A DNA stretch of 64,000 nt from Acanthopleura granulata (lineage: Eukaryota > Mollusca > Polyplacophora > Chitonida > Chitonidae), in the NCBI GenBank assembly GCA_016165875.1, contig JABBOT010000016.1, forward strand, positions 10,788,063-10,852,062. Direction: 5' to 3'. A program made the translations under genes and the position numbers. Each line of letters opens with the position of its first letter. Within the stretch, counting starts at the first letter, position 1. Positions 38,899 through 50,600 of this stretch are shown piece after piece. The notes under the pieces were generated by a model. That model made no database searches. It was not told where the DNA came from and saw only the letters and a program-made list of their open reading frames with translations.

Positions 38899-41511
38899 AT
38901 GTCCATGATGGGCAACTTCGGACAGAGCGCCGAAGAACCAGAAATGAAGGAGCAACGCAGGAAGAACATCAGTGCCGTGCTTCAGCGACTTTCTGATAAA
39001 CAGAGCTCCGGTTATGAGTCTGAAAAAGAGGCTGACCTGTACACCCAAACCCCAACTGAGCCACGAGTAGCCCTGATTCCGGAGTGCGAACAAGGGGAGA
39101 TAACTGTTGGTGAACATTCCACAAATGTCACCAAGACAGTGCATTCTTACCGGGAGTATGAGGAGGTGCATGTGAGGAAGTTGAAAACGAAGCAGGAAGG
39201 CTGGGTGAAGTACCAGCAGGAGGTGATACAGCAGAGCAGCACCTCGCACAGCATCTGCTACCCCATCCCCAAACAGCTGCCTTCCTCAAGTGCCTGCCAT
39301 TCAGAGACAGAGCAGTCCCGCGGCTCCCCTGCCTTCGTGGACGTGTCGGCGTCAGACAGGTGCTCGCCACCCACCACGATGCGCAGCACGCCTCCAGGGC
39401 AGCAGTACAGGGAGCCTGTCATTGTGCCGAGACAACAGTCCCCATTTTATCGGCCCCACCTGTGGAAGTCTGCTTCACATGGAGCGTCTTACGCCAGAGA
39501 GCCGCCAAAAGTGGAGCCGCAGCACGAGACATCCGAAGAACAGAGGCATCAAATGGAGGCTTGGGCTAAACAGGAAAGCAAGGCCTCATTTGACGAGCCT
39601 TCCAGAAACATTGAACTGTTTCCTCCTCCAGAATGTATTTCTGTGTCGCAGGTGGAGGACGAGAAGGTTTACGTGACCGTGTCCGATACGGAGAAGAAAG
39701 AGGCAGCATCCTACCCAAAAAGTTTCAAAAAGTATTTGCAGGAGCGTTACATATCTAGTTTGAAGGACACTGATGTGGAAGGATCTCCTGAAAGTGCCAA
39801 GGGATCCACAGAAAGTGCACCGGGTACGCAAAAGAAAAGGTTAGAGGAGGTGAAAGCAGAGTCTGAGCAAAAAAATCCCAGTTTCTCAAGCACAGATAGC
39901 GAAGGGAGAGGTGAGGTTTCTCTTCATTCAGAGGTGTTTATTCATGTACGAGATGTTGAACCATCGTCATCATCAAGGAGGGCTGAAGAAGACGAAAGCA
40001 TTGAAACGAAAGATGATGTGTTCGAAACCTCAGAGTATTTAGAATCAGCACGTAAGGCTTCTGTAGGATCATCACAAAAGTCACGACGCAGGAACACAGA
40101 AGAACCTCTGGACCTGCGCAGTAAGCAAGTGCCGCTGTCTGCCACTTTCACCAGTCACGAGGAACTGCGGAATCCTGTCCCTTTCCCTACGCAGCTGTCG
40201 CCTTCGATGTACCACCACTCCCCTCCAATGTTCTATTCGCCTCAGCATGAAATGATGTCTCCGCGCTCTCCGCTCTGGTCAGTGCCAGAGGGTCGAGTAT
40301 TCAATTTTAACTTACCTAGTCCATTTGAGCCTCGATGCCACTCAGACCCGGAATTTTTGTCGCCTGGGTTCAGCCCAGATTCGCCAGGTTTACATTTCAC
40401 ATTTCCGCCACGTTCCCCATATTTAGGGTCAGGAGGAGAGCACAGCAGAATGCCAAAATCGCCTCGCTTGGTGTACCCAGGTAGCCCGGCCCGATTCCAA
40501 GGCTCTTCCAACAAGCCTCTGCCCAAGCTCTTCTGTTCACCTCCCCCTGTCACAGAATTCCAGCGCCAGTCGGAGGAGGCTCAAGGGTCTGAGCTGACCT
40601 ACATCTGCCCTGTGTGCGGGCAAGTGTTTCCTTCATATGACAACTTGGCAAAACACATGGCAAAACATTTGCCCACAGAGACTGTGAAAACAGCCGATAA
40701 CAACAAAGTTCATTACTGCAAAGTGTGCAATAGAGCTTTCTCGCGCAGTGACATGTTGACCCGGCATATGCGCCTGCACACTGGGCTGAAGCCGTACGAG
40801 TGCAGAGTGTGCGGACAGGTGTTCAGTCGCAGTGACCATCTCAACACACACCAGCGTACACATACTGGTGAGAAGCCCTACAGGTGCCCCCAGTGCCCCT
40901 ATGCCGCATGTAGACGAGACATGATCACCAGGCACATGCGCATTCATCTCAAGCGCTCCTCAAAGCGGGGTAAATACTTGGCAGTGCCGGAAGGTGAGAG
41001 CTCCAATGTGCGCAAAAGTTCTGTGTCCAGCACAGACACAACTGATTCACAGGAGCATACGGGTCGCACCTGTTCTGTTTCAAGCGTGGACAGTGTGGAA
41101 TCAGAAGGCGGTAACAGGAAGTGTTCAGCGACGAGCGGCGAAAGCTTTGAAGCCGAGGTTCAGCCGTTATCAAGCGGCAATCGGCTGTGGTCTTCAGCGA
41201 GTGCTGAAAGCACAGACTTTGAAGAGAGTCCACATTTCAAGCAGAGCAGCTCCGCATTTTACGCAGACAGTCCGGGGCCATTTTTAGAGCCAACATTTAC
41301 ATACAGGAAATCACGTAACTGGTCAACGACAAGTTTTGAGAGTATAGACTCTGAAGGGTCCAGTTCTAGACGCGATTCAGTGGCAGATGATTTTGGGGAC
41401 ATGGACACAAAAGAATCTACAGAACATCGTAGTAGCTCACGTGACACACCCATCATTGACGATGACAGTCTACGAAAATTCACCATCAGTTCAGACGATA
41501 TACAAAATTGA
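38899..41511 (+). CDS. klu: Klumpfuss/EGR/WT1-type C2H2 zinc-finger transcription factor
   Basis: 870 residues in one uninterrupted exon, with coding-like composition richer in G+C than its flanks. The start ATG has the context GCCACC and follows an in-frame stop. C2H2 fingers lie at about 568-590, 605-627, 633-655 and 661-683. Finger 1 is set apart, while fingers 2-4 are joined by TGLKP and TGEKP linkers. Recognition helices are RSDMLTR, RSDHLNT and RRDMITR. The middle one is nearly the EGR finger-2 helix (RSDHLTT), predicting an EGR/WT1-like GNG-TGG-GNG site. A basic KRSSKRGK run follows as a possible nuclear signal. Residues 403-407 (PLDLR) resemble a CtBP-binding PxDLS/R motif, and residues ~410-540 are Ser/Pro-rich. 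The tail has five R-x-x-S/acidic repeats. One separated plus three EGR-like fingers fits Drosophila Klumpfuss best; a divergent EGR or WT1 relative is the alternative. A nuclear DNA-binding regulator role is inferred from the family. Confidence 0.8.
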   Translation: MSMMGNFGQSAEEPEMKEQRRKNISAVLQRLSDKQSSGYESEKEADLYTQTPTEPRVALIPECEQGEITVGEHSTNVTKTVHSYREYEEVHVRKLKTKQEGWVKYQQEVIQQSSTSHSICYPIPKQLPSSSACHSETEQSRGSPAFVDVSASDRCSPPTTMRSTPPGQQYREPVIVPRQQSPFYRPHLWKSASHGASYAREPPKVEPQHETSEEQRHQMEAWAKQESKASFDEPSRNIELFPPPECISVSQVEDEKVYVTVSDTEKKEAASYPKSFKKYLQERYISSLKDTDVEGSPESAKGSTESAPGTQKKRLEEVKAESEQKNPSFSSTDSEGRGEVSLHSEVFIHVRDVEPSSSSRRAEEDESIETKDDVFETSEYLESARKASVGSSQKSRRRNTEEPLDLRSKQVPLSATFTSHEELRNPVPFPTQLSPSMYHHSPPMFYSPQHEMMSPRSPLWSVPEGRVFNFNLPSPFEPRCHSDPEFLSPGFSPDSPGLHFTFPPRSPYLGSGGEHSRMPKSPRLVYPGSPARFQGSSNKPLPKLFCSPPPVTEFQRQSEEAQGSELTYICPVCGQVFPSYDNLAKHMAKHLPTETVKTADNNKVHYCKVCNRAFSRSDMLTRHMRLHTGLKPYECRVCGQVFSRSDHLNTHQRTHTGEKPYRCPQCPYAACRRDMITRHMRIHLKRSSKRGKYLAVPEGESSNVRKSSVSSTDTTDSQEHTGRTCSVSSVDSVESEGGNRKCSATSGESFEAEVQPLSSGNRLWSSASAESTDFEESPHFKQSSSAFYADSPGPFLEPTFTYRKSRNWSTTSFESIDSEGSSSRRDSVADDFGDMDTKESTEHRSSSRDTPIIDDDSLRKFTISSDDIQN

Positions 41512-41935
41512 TGCTAGTTCTGAATTTTTTTTTTTTTTCGAAGTTCCACATTGGTTTTTATTTCTTTTGTTTGTCTTGATACGTCAAGTACATTTACTCA
41601 GCACACAAGCTGCATTCTCTTCACACAGTTAAACTATTTTTTTCATAAGATTCACTTGTTTTTCTTTGTTCTTTCGAGGATATACATCTGAATTATTTTT
41701 TATTCTCATCTTCCATATTTTTCACTCTTCACTGGGAAAGTGTACACACGAGGATTTATCTAAAACTCTTATTTTTAATGAATAGGGGAGTCCTCAGCAT
41801 TGATTTGTATCAAGTCATTTTGGTCATATTTTTACTGTTTGATAATGTAGTAAAGAAATTCAAGGGTTCTAGATGATTGTCATTTTTGTGAGTTTTTGTG
41901 TTTTTGCTGGCAATTGCACGGTTTTTAGTGCCTTT

Positions 41936-41943
41936 TGTATATA
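41936..41943 (+). promoter_or_regulatory. Pumilio-type element TGTATATA in the 3' UTR
   Basis: An exact match to the UGUANAUA consensus about 425 nt after the stop codon of the zinc-finger gene. A single 8-mer in AT-rich DNA could be chance. Confidence 0.3.
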
Positions 41944-44900
41944 AAAACAGATTTATGGCAGAATGCGTGTGAGAGTTGTCTCCCCTTGCAGAGGTCTTCA
42001 ACCTGCGACAGACAGGGTATCGTCAACTACAACTGTTCAAGTTGAATTTAGGACTTTGTTCACTCCACAGTTCATGAAGGTGTGCTGAATTCTATTAACA
42101 GGAGTGTATTCTTCGTTGAGAAAATTTCTTTGCCGCCATTGTTAAGAATGAAACATTACATTACGTGAATTTTTGTTGATGAACTCAGAAACTGACCAGT
42201 CAAAATACTCGCCCATGTTTGACACCTGTAACCTGCGGTCTAAGGATTGTTTTATTTACTGATACACAGCAACGACGTCATACTTTACCAAATATTACAA
42301 GTTCTGACACCTCCGATTTCTGGACTAGTAGACAAGCTATGTGACTTAAATGTGTCGTCCACAGTGTTTTGAAGAATGATTGACAAAACGAAAATCTTAT
42401 AACTCATGAAATGTTTTGCAGAAATCGGGCTGACACCATGAATCATTACAGCCATGAGAAAGAGTGTTTGATGTGATTGAGTGCAGGTAGTGGTTGCCCT
42501 TGGAATGCATAGACAACTATCAGAGCCAAAACTGAGTTTAACTCAGCTGTGAGATGAATTAAATGATGTTACTTGTTGAAGTTCCAGTTGGGAAAAAAAT
42601 TGAAAATAACAAACTTGGGAGATTAGCAGGTTTATTGTTGCAAGGTACTGATCTGTGATACTAAAAGTGCTGATTAGGGAAGAGCCATAAGTATGGTATT
42701 GAAAGTAAGAAATCAAAGGTTAGGTGATTTAAATATTTATTACAGGCAAAAGTTACAGCTTGTATAAAAAAGAGATTTTTCTGGTTGTCTTGGTAACTGA
42801 AATCAGTGCTTTATGGATGATTTGTGTGCCACAGATTGGTCTGTGGGTGAGTAAAGTTCGATGGTCTTCTACTGGAAGTTATTTTAATAGCTTGAATCCC
42901 AAAGTCTTAGAAGTTTATGGGAATTAATTTGCTTTATATTCATGAGCAGAGATGTCAAAAAAAGTGTGTTTTGTTTTATAGTTGTCAATGCCTTAACATT
43001 ATTCTGTTGTCAAATCTTGAACATTTCACAACATAAGAAAGTATGTTACCTGTATTGAGATGAGCATAAGTCTACTTTACATCTGCTTGTACTTCCGAAA
43101 AAAAAAAACATACAAAAAAACTCCTAAAGGGTACTGCTTAGAGAAACACATACAAATATTACTGCTAATTATAATGTAGTGATGTTGAGAGGAATGTTAA
43201 CAGTTATTGAGAAAGATAGGCATTGCCAAATATTGCTGGCCCTTATTCTGCATTGTAGTAAAAAAACATACGTGTAATTGGTTAGACCTAGTTTGGAAAT
43301 ACAGATTTCCACATGATTGTGAACATAATGTAGCCTCTTGGTTGCAATCCCCACAATACACCTAGAACACTGCCAATATGGCATTAAGCCCAAATCGTTC
43401 ATTCATTTGTACTCTGCTATGATGATTTGGCCACAGATAATTTCCTAGATGTAATGTTTTTGAAATGTTAAGAGTAAATGGCCCATAAGATTAGTTTGCA
43501 TCTTCGTTGTCAAAGGATAACTTTCAGGTTGATTATTTTGAGTGTGCCTTTTGCCTGTTTTTTTTTGCTGTTATTGACGCTTATCTGTTTTGTTTCAGTT
43601 GTTGTTAGGTGAAGTGCTTATTGTTACATTTGAAAGTGAAATTTGTTGTTTGGTTCGTTAATCTATATGTTGAAAAGTTCTTTAGCAGTTGGTTGTGCTC
43701 TTGCTCTCTAAGTTGCTAATTGCTTTATTGATCATTTATTGAGGGTTGGGGGGAGAGAGGAGATAGTGCTATTGTGTTGCAAGTTGTTTCCTCTCAGGAT
43801 TGTAGTGCTTGAAGTCGCCACTCCAGTTTCGTGCCATTTTTCGTGGTGTGGTACAAGACAGATGCAGGCTCCAATCCAGTATTGTAAGTTTTTGGAAAAG
43901 GGTTTTTATCAGGCTGCAAGTATGAAAGTCCGGTGGATCAAGATGGCTGAAATTTTGCCTGGAAATTACCTGGACCTCACATCCAGGAAATATTCACTAA
44001 TTCAGGAGTTTGATGCAAATTGTACCGGTGATTTTGAGATGGAGAGTTGTTCTTTGATTGTTTTCAGTAATGTGGATCAAACAAAGTAGCGATTAATGTA
44101 GAATTATTGATATCAGCTTATATCACTATGAATGTTTATTGGTATCAATAAATGTACATGTATTTATTTAATATATATTGATATCACTACATATTTGAAG
44201 TAAATGATGGACTGTTGATATAGGTAATTCTAGATTAATTGTTGCTTTAGATTCTTCAGACGAGTTGCTTTTTGCAAACATGTTAAGATTATGCATGAGT
44301 ATTCAGTGTAGACATTTGTAGAAATTTACGAAGGATCGCCTGTCACTGCCACTGCAGACAAGAAGGAAGTTATGCCAGTACTTGTGATGTTTTGCCTTTC
44401 AGTAGTGGTATGATTAAACATGGCATTTGTTCAGATAGGTATTGGGTTAATAACCCAAAACAAAAGCAAACAGAAAACAAACAATAGGCTTTCCTTCTTT
44501 AATTGTCCAAAGTACTGGATTGTATTTTCAAAGAGGGTGTGAACATTCACTGGGGTGGGCTTAGGCCATATTGGGGTGTCACTTTGTGATTGAAATATTC
44601 AGGTGTTTGTCTGTGTACATGCAGTTTCACTGGGAGGGAAAGAAAACTACACCAGAAGATCTACAGAAAACTAATTTTATTGAACTCTTTTTGGAGTGTT
44701 TAAGATACCTGCATCAGACTACATCAGATTTCCCTGGTAGAGTGGTTATGTGGCCTATCCCCAGCTTCTCAGTGCATGTAGTCCATTGAGAAAATAGTCT
44801 TTAAAAAATTCAACAGAGAACAAAAATGTAAGTGGTGTCTAAAGTAGTTTGATTGGTCTTTTGATTGGTGCATACCTTAAATAATGGCACTCATAACACT

Positions 44901-46636
44901 ATAAATGGCTCTAAGATGCTAGTGTTTGACCTTGATATAAAATACACACATTATACAGCAACTTTGATATTTAGGGGAGATCAGTCAGTTGTGAATGATA
45001 CTATCTCCCACTTCTTGACCATTGGATCAATTTCATGGGAAATTTTCATGCAAGGTGGTGTGTTTCAAATATATTTTTCTATTGATAGGTAGATGTTTTC
45101 ACTCGAATCCACCTATACCCACAAAGACCTGTATATTTACCTACTTGTACAAGACTGTCATTTATGGAATTCCCACAGATTGAAAGAAAAATGGTGTACT
45201 TTGTCCAAGATGGTGTAGTGTAATTGTCTGTTTTCAAGCATTGTCTACCTGTAAGGATAAGGGTTAGGATAACAGCTTGGTTATCAGCCCAGTGTTTTAC
45301 TTTTGGAACGTAATTATTATCTTGAAAGAGGTCAGTTTTATAATATCGGGGGATTGCATTTCTTTGTGCAGAATTTCAGTGTGGTCATTATAAGGGGAAG
45401 CTGACATGCAAAGGATCAAGTCCCTTGGTTGCACATTATCTGTTGTCACTCAGGCTTTGGTATCAAATAAGACATGATAAAAAGATTTGATGAGAATGGA
45501 AAAATTAAATTTCACTGGTCAATTCAAACATGAGATGTCTGGGAAGGAATGGTAGTTTTCCTGTGCTGTTCCTAGAGTTTCAACTTTTGTTTTTTTTGTT
45601 TGATCTGTTTAAGTAGAATGTACCTGTGATAAAACTGTTTCAGGCTGTCAAGTATTCTCCAAAAGGCTAATTTTTTGTGGCAACTTCTCAAATACCTGTA
45701 TTACGTGGATGCCTTACACATAGTTCATGAACTGCAAGTAACAAACATTAAAATCAGAGGTGTTTTAGGATAAATTCGAACTTAGTTTGGTTCTGTTTTT
45801 GGGGGTTTTTTTTATAAATTTAATAATGAATTTTAAGGATATTATGTGCTAACATTTAGTCATTTATTAAGAGTATTAGAGGAAAACTACAAAAAGGTTC
45901 TAAGAAAAAAAATTATTAATGAAGAAATGCTTGTTTCATGCTCAGATTTAAAATACTGTAAGTTTCTTTTAGGGAATAGGAACTATATGTACATTTTTTC
46001 AGTGGTTTGTTTCGTGGAATGTGATCATGTGAAGCTGTGTTTGCAGGCTTTGGGATAAATTCGGTGTCAGAAGTGGGATTATGAATTTCATGAACTGTTT
46101 ATATTTTCCACATTCATTGGTCCGTCTTTATAATACTGCATTGACACGATTAGGAGGTAGTACACATACATGTAGGTTAAGTTTTTAAATAATGTTGTTA
46201 AAAGAATTTCCCGGTTGAAGTATCCATTACAGCTGAAAGATATGTGTTTGCCTTTTGGGGGACTCCTTTAGCTCCTGCAATCTGTATTGAACAAGTTATG
46301 TAGTGCTTTTCATATTGTGTGTACTAGTTGTGGAGAAAAGTATTTATTTTACTGTATAGGAAGTGCACCAAAATCCTTTCCTTAAAGGGTTCCGTACTGT
46401 GAAACCGGTGATGGGGTAAATCTCCATAAATATTCACGCTGTTTGACAGGAAGTCCAGTATTTGGACACAATTTTTTCATTTTTCCAATCTTTGCCCAAA
46501 TTTTCGAGCTGGTCTACAGATTAGTGTAATTGACTGTCTTACCTTAATTGAGGTATTTTCTTCTGTTTTACAAAGTATAGATAAAGCTGGCCAAGACTGA
46601 AATCCCCTGTTGTTGTTTTGGTTTTTTTAATTGCCT

Positions 46637-46642
46637 AATAAA
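46637..46642 (+). terminator. Candidate poly(A) signal AATAAA
   Basis: AATAAA followed by GTGCAGTATGCAATA and then a T-rich run about 50 nt on. It is a plausible distal cleavage signal for the zinc-finger transcript, implying a ~5 kb 3' UTR. The upstream AATAAA at 44,147 is a competitor. Confidence 0.3.
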
Positions 46643-49179
46643 GTGCAGTATGCAATAATGAATTTCCAAAAAGTAGAAAACCATTTTCTGTTTTTTTCTT
46701 TCTTCAAAGTTTTGCAGGTTTCATGTTCTTAATTTTTTCCCTCAACCTGTCTTCTTTGTCAAATTATATTCCTGTCAAATTATTGCTGGAATATGTCCCA
46801 CCTGCACTTAGCAGCTCTCTAACTCACCTGTCTATTTACTTTGAAATCATTTCATTTACAATCCAAGAGAATTATGAAGATGTTTTGTTGCCAAAGACTA
46901 TTTTTAACTTATTGTTCATAAAATGTTGATGATCATGAAACATGGTAGATAATGTGCTTTATAGAATGTGGAATTTTCCAACTTATAAAATGTCTCTAGG
47001 ATACAAATATGTTTGAACTGACTTATGATTGGTCAGGTAACACATGTGTATATGTTATTACTAGACCATTTATACCAAGTTTGTTGTCAACTGTGTAATT
47101 TTTGTTGTTGTTTTATCTCAAGACGTTGAGAACACATTGTATCCCTAGGTTTTTGTTTTGGCCTTATTGTATACAGATGTACAGCATTTGTGCGCTTGTC
47201 GGCCAATTTGTTTTCTGTTGAGGTTAATTTAATAACAGAAAAAAGGTGATATTTTTTCCTATCATATGTTCAGTCGAAGTATTATAATTTAGCATGAATT
47301 AATTGATACCATTTTGAATACTTGCCTTTGATTTGACGTTTGTGGCACTTTTCAGTGATGCAGTGGTGCCTTTATTGTGCTATGGAGGTGTTTTGTGACA
47401 CCATATTTGAGTGTAATGTAACATTTACAGCCACCTGCCTTTTTTAAAAAAAGCGAATTTCATTTTTATACTGTCATCTTCCTAAGGCAGCTGTATTATG
47501 ACTCATGCTATGGGCAAGTGGTTCAGAATTTGATTGAAATTTAGCACACAAGTGTGCATTATATTCCTCTTCAGGGCCTTGAGATCAAGGTGTTAAAATT
47601 CAATTTCACCATGAACAAGCAATTTCTAAGGAATTTTCACACAGAGATGTAATCCTTTTATGTATGTAGCATTTGGTGGCCTTAATGGAACACCTCTATT
47701 CTAAAGACCATCAGTCTGAGTCAGTAGGTCTCATTTCTTTTTTTCTTTTTTTTTCTAATAAAAGACCATATATGGGTTAATTTTATCACAAGTAACCAAT
47801 GAGTTCTGTGGAAACATCCTTTGAAATTGGTGATGGAAAGTCTCTGTGAATGGACCGCTTTGGTAAAGTGTGCATCAAGATTTGTCAGCTCTGAAAGTTG
47901 CAAGGATACCTTTACTAGCGGTAGTAACTGTCCAAGATGCAACCCTTTTAGGACCTGCCCATCCCGCTTAGCAGCAAAGCGCGGTGGAGATTTGAGTACA
48001 GACACATTCTTCATGTTCTGTCAGTGCAAAAAAAGAGAGAGAGAGAATATGCAGTGTGGAACCAAGTGTTTTTGCACCTAAAGTGGAAGTAAGTAGGAAA
48101 CTCCCTATTGGTTTTTGTGTTTCTGTGCCAAGTTATGCTCTACCAAGGGAGATAACTTTGCATGCAGAGAAAAAACTGAGCTCCAAACAGCAAACCCACG
48201 TCTTTGTCTAGTCAGACATGTGTAAATGTAAGTTTAAAATGACAGGTAATGTTTTTACATGGTATAACAGGGATAAGCCGTTTTTATTTGAAGCTCCAAT
48301 GCTGCATTAAGATGCCTTTTTAAACAGACTTTATATGGAAATTAAAATTTGTAAAATGAATTAGATATAAAATTATTTTTGTTTCAAATGAGAAGAAATG
48401 GAATGTTGTCCAAATGTTTATTGTAAATTATGGGAATCAATTTTTTGGTCAGTGTGGACATTATGAATCTGTTAAAATGTTGATTAGCTCATCACATAAG
48501 GACAAAACAAGACTGAAGGAACGTGAAGGTACTTTTGCAGAGAATATATCCAAAACAATTAATTTATGGACTTAGAGAGTTGAAATCTCCATTAAGGAAA
48601 AAACACATCCTGTAATAAAATAAATGGAACTTAATGAAAGGTGCATGTTGAATTGAAAGTCTTTTTCTTTTGAAAAGCACTTTTGTATCAGCTTTATTTA
48701 TTGGAAGGAATATAATAACAACTTTGATTGTTTTCTGTCCCAGTACATTTGAGTATTTCAAAATTCTGCATCTTCCAAATATTCAGTTTTGGCTTCAGTC
48801 TTGTTTTGTCCTGCAAGACCTCTGCTTCAGTGAGACTCCATGTTTTGCTTTTTCAAGATGGAAGAAGTGAGTAGCAAGGTCATCAAATTCATGTTTGTAG
48901 TTTTAACATGTGATTCATAAGCAATTGACAAAGGTAGAGCTCCAGAGTTCAACTGACCTTTTTAAGTGATGTTCGGGTAGGGAGTTCAGAAATCTATCTT
49001 TTTAATAGTTTTCTTTCCTATCAAACAACTAGATAAATGAACTTGCCCGGGATTTACTCAAAGCCTGAAAAATCTTGGGAACAAACAACTCTGAAGTAAA
49101 GGTTTTTTTGTAGAATACTAGTAGCCAATAAGAAAAAAACTTCTCGGAAATACGACCCATTTTCCCTAAAAATTTATAG

Positions 49180-49184
<5 letters not shown>
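46643..49184. other. Intergenic, no gene recognised
   Basis: AT-rich. A more balanced patch at 47,790-48,020 keeps open frames on both strands and, read on the minus strand, runs into an A-rich tract (47,735-47,757). It might be a retroposed fragment, but the family is unknown. Confidence 0.35.

Positions 49185-49216
<32 letters not shown>
49185..49216. repeat. (TA)n microsatellite
   Basis: About 16 uninterrupted TA units. Likely polymorphic in length. Confidence 0.95.
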
Positions 49217-49221
<5 letters not shown>

Positions 49222-49724
49222 TAAGAGAAGTTGAAATAGTGAGATAAGGGATAAAATATCACCTCATGTCATCTTCCGCCAAGAGCTGTCCTTGGCAGGA
49301 GCCTCATTGTAAAAAGAGTCTTTACCTCGCTCGTTGAATTTATTAAAAAGTAATGTTGCCATATTTTATATTGTATAGCACAGTTGTTGTTTGTACATTT
49401 TTTATGACAGCAGTCTATCTTATGACACTATTCTGATGGTTTTTTCATACATGAGTCAATGTACTGGTATGTGTTACTTCATCCCATGTGGTTAAGTAGC
49501 CTGGTTAGATGCACACTTGTATTTGACAGGCAAGGGAGACAGCCCTATTGGTCAATCCAGGTGCTTGCTAACCAGTGCTTTTAGTTTGAGACATATTTTA
49601 ATAGGTATGGATAAAAAAAAAAAATAAAATATGGTGTTTTGTAAAGTGACCTCTGCCTTAATGTTGTGTTTTTGTAGATGATATTTGTAATTTGTAACTG
49701 CGTTCGAGTCAGAGTAAACACTTG

Positions 49725-50110
49725 ACCCGAAGGTGGTGTCTGTGTCATAAAGCCAAGCACAGGACCTGGGTTACCACTGCGGTGGTGTCAGGAGAATATT
49801 ACTGGGTCTAAGGGTGTCCTATCTGGTGTCTGTGTCTGACATTTATTGACAAAAATCTAGGTTGGGTTATCATGCTGCTGGTGTGAGGGTAATATGACCA
49901 GGTCCAGAGTGTCCTATTCAGTGTCTGTGTGAGTCATTTATCTATGCAAGGCCAGGACAAATCCCAGTTTACCACCAGAGTGGTGTAAAGATAATATGAC
50001 TGGATCTAAGAGTGCCATATCTGGTGGCTGCACTGTCACAAGGACTGGTTCAAGAATTATTCACACTGTGACTGGGCCCAAGGGTGTCACGTCATTCAGT
50101 GCCTGCGCCA
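49725..50110 (+). repeat. Degenerate ~97-bp tandem repeat, about four copies
   Basis: Successive units begin GGTGTCTGTGTC (about 49,731, 49,823, 49,920, 50,023) and contain in order an ACCTGGGTTACCA-like word, a GTGGTGT word, AATATGACTGGGTCTAAGG and GTGTCCTATCT. The units have diverged considerably, so this is an old array. The last copy is shortened. Confidence 0.78.
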
Positions 50111-50429
50111 TCAATTTTGAAGCCCATCATGCAGTTGTGACTCTGAAGGGGATCCGTGCATGTGATATTATGTTACAGGCCTGACTTATTTCTTTTCGTC
50201 CACGAAATTTAAAATTTGATGATTGTTTAATACCATACCTGAAAGTGAAATTTTCACGTTATTGACAGTGGAGAAATTGGGCAATGACTTGACAAAACCA
50301 CAAATCCTGCCTTGGTACCCAAACCAAAAATACACCTGACTTGAAGTGCCTCTCTGGTGCAAATACAGTGCAAAAATGAATTTCACCCAAATAAATGAAG
50401 ATTCCATAATAAACAGAATTTTACGTGAA

Positions 50430-50600
50430 GATATCTATTATAAGACGTTGGATAAGGCACCTGTGACGTCGAGTAAGGTATTTAGGTTGGGAATTAGGCA
50501 AGACCGTTTGAAAAGGCAGCGTCATTTGTGGATACACGTCAGCGATTGGTGACGGCAGGTGTTCGTGCCTAACGTCTCGCCAAGTAAAAAGCCTGAAGGA
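50430..50600. promoter_or_regulatory. CpG-containing patch with CRE-like words
   Basis: In otherwise CpG-poor DNA this stretch holds TGTGACGTCGAG (50,462), CACGTCAGCG (50,536), GTGACGGC and AACGTCTCGCC. Several fit the CREB/ATF half-site TGACG. It lies about 1.6 kb 5' of the MSH4 start, so a promoter or enhancer role is possible. A 68-codon open frame here is unrecognised. Confidence 0.25.

Larger units (their letters stand above)
41512..46642 (+). other. Presumed 3' UTR of the zinc-finger gene, then intergenic
   Basis: AT- and T-rich sequence with no recognised coding frame (the 116-codon frame at 43,739-44,089 shows no domain). AATAAA hexamers on the + strand lie at 44,147-44,152 and 46,637-46,642. 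The second is followed by a T-rich stretch (46,690-46,710) and looks the better poly(A) signal. An ATTAAA variant lies at about 42,557. Which site is used cannot be told from sequence. Confidence 0.4.

Noticed and set aside
38677..39249. Minus-strand 190-codon open frame opposite the zinc-finger exon
   Set aside because: Shadow of the real coding exon; no domain and no splice or poly(A) context on the minus strand.
43739..44089. 116-codon + strand frame in the presumed 3' UTR region
   Set aside because: No recognisable domain, begins in mid-UTR without a promoter or acceptor, and composition matches the surrounding AT-rich DNA.
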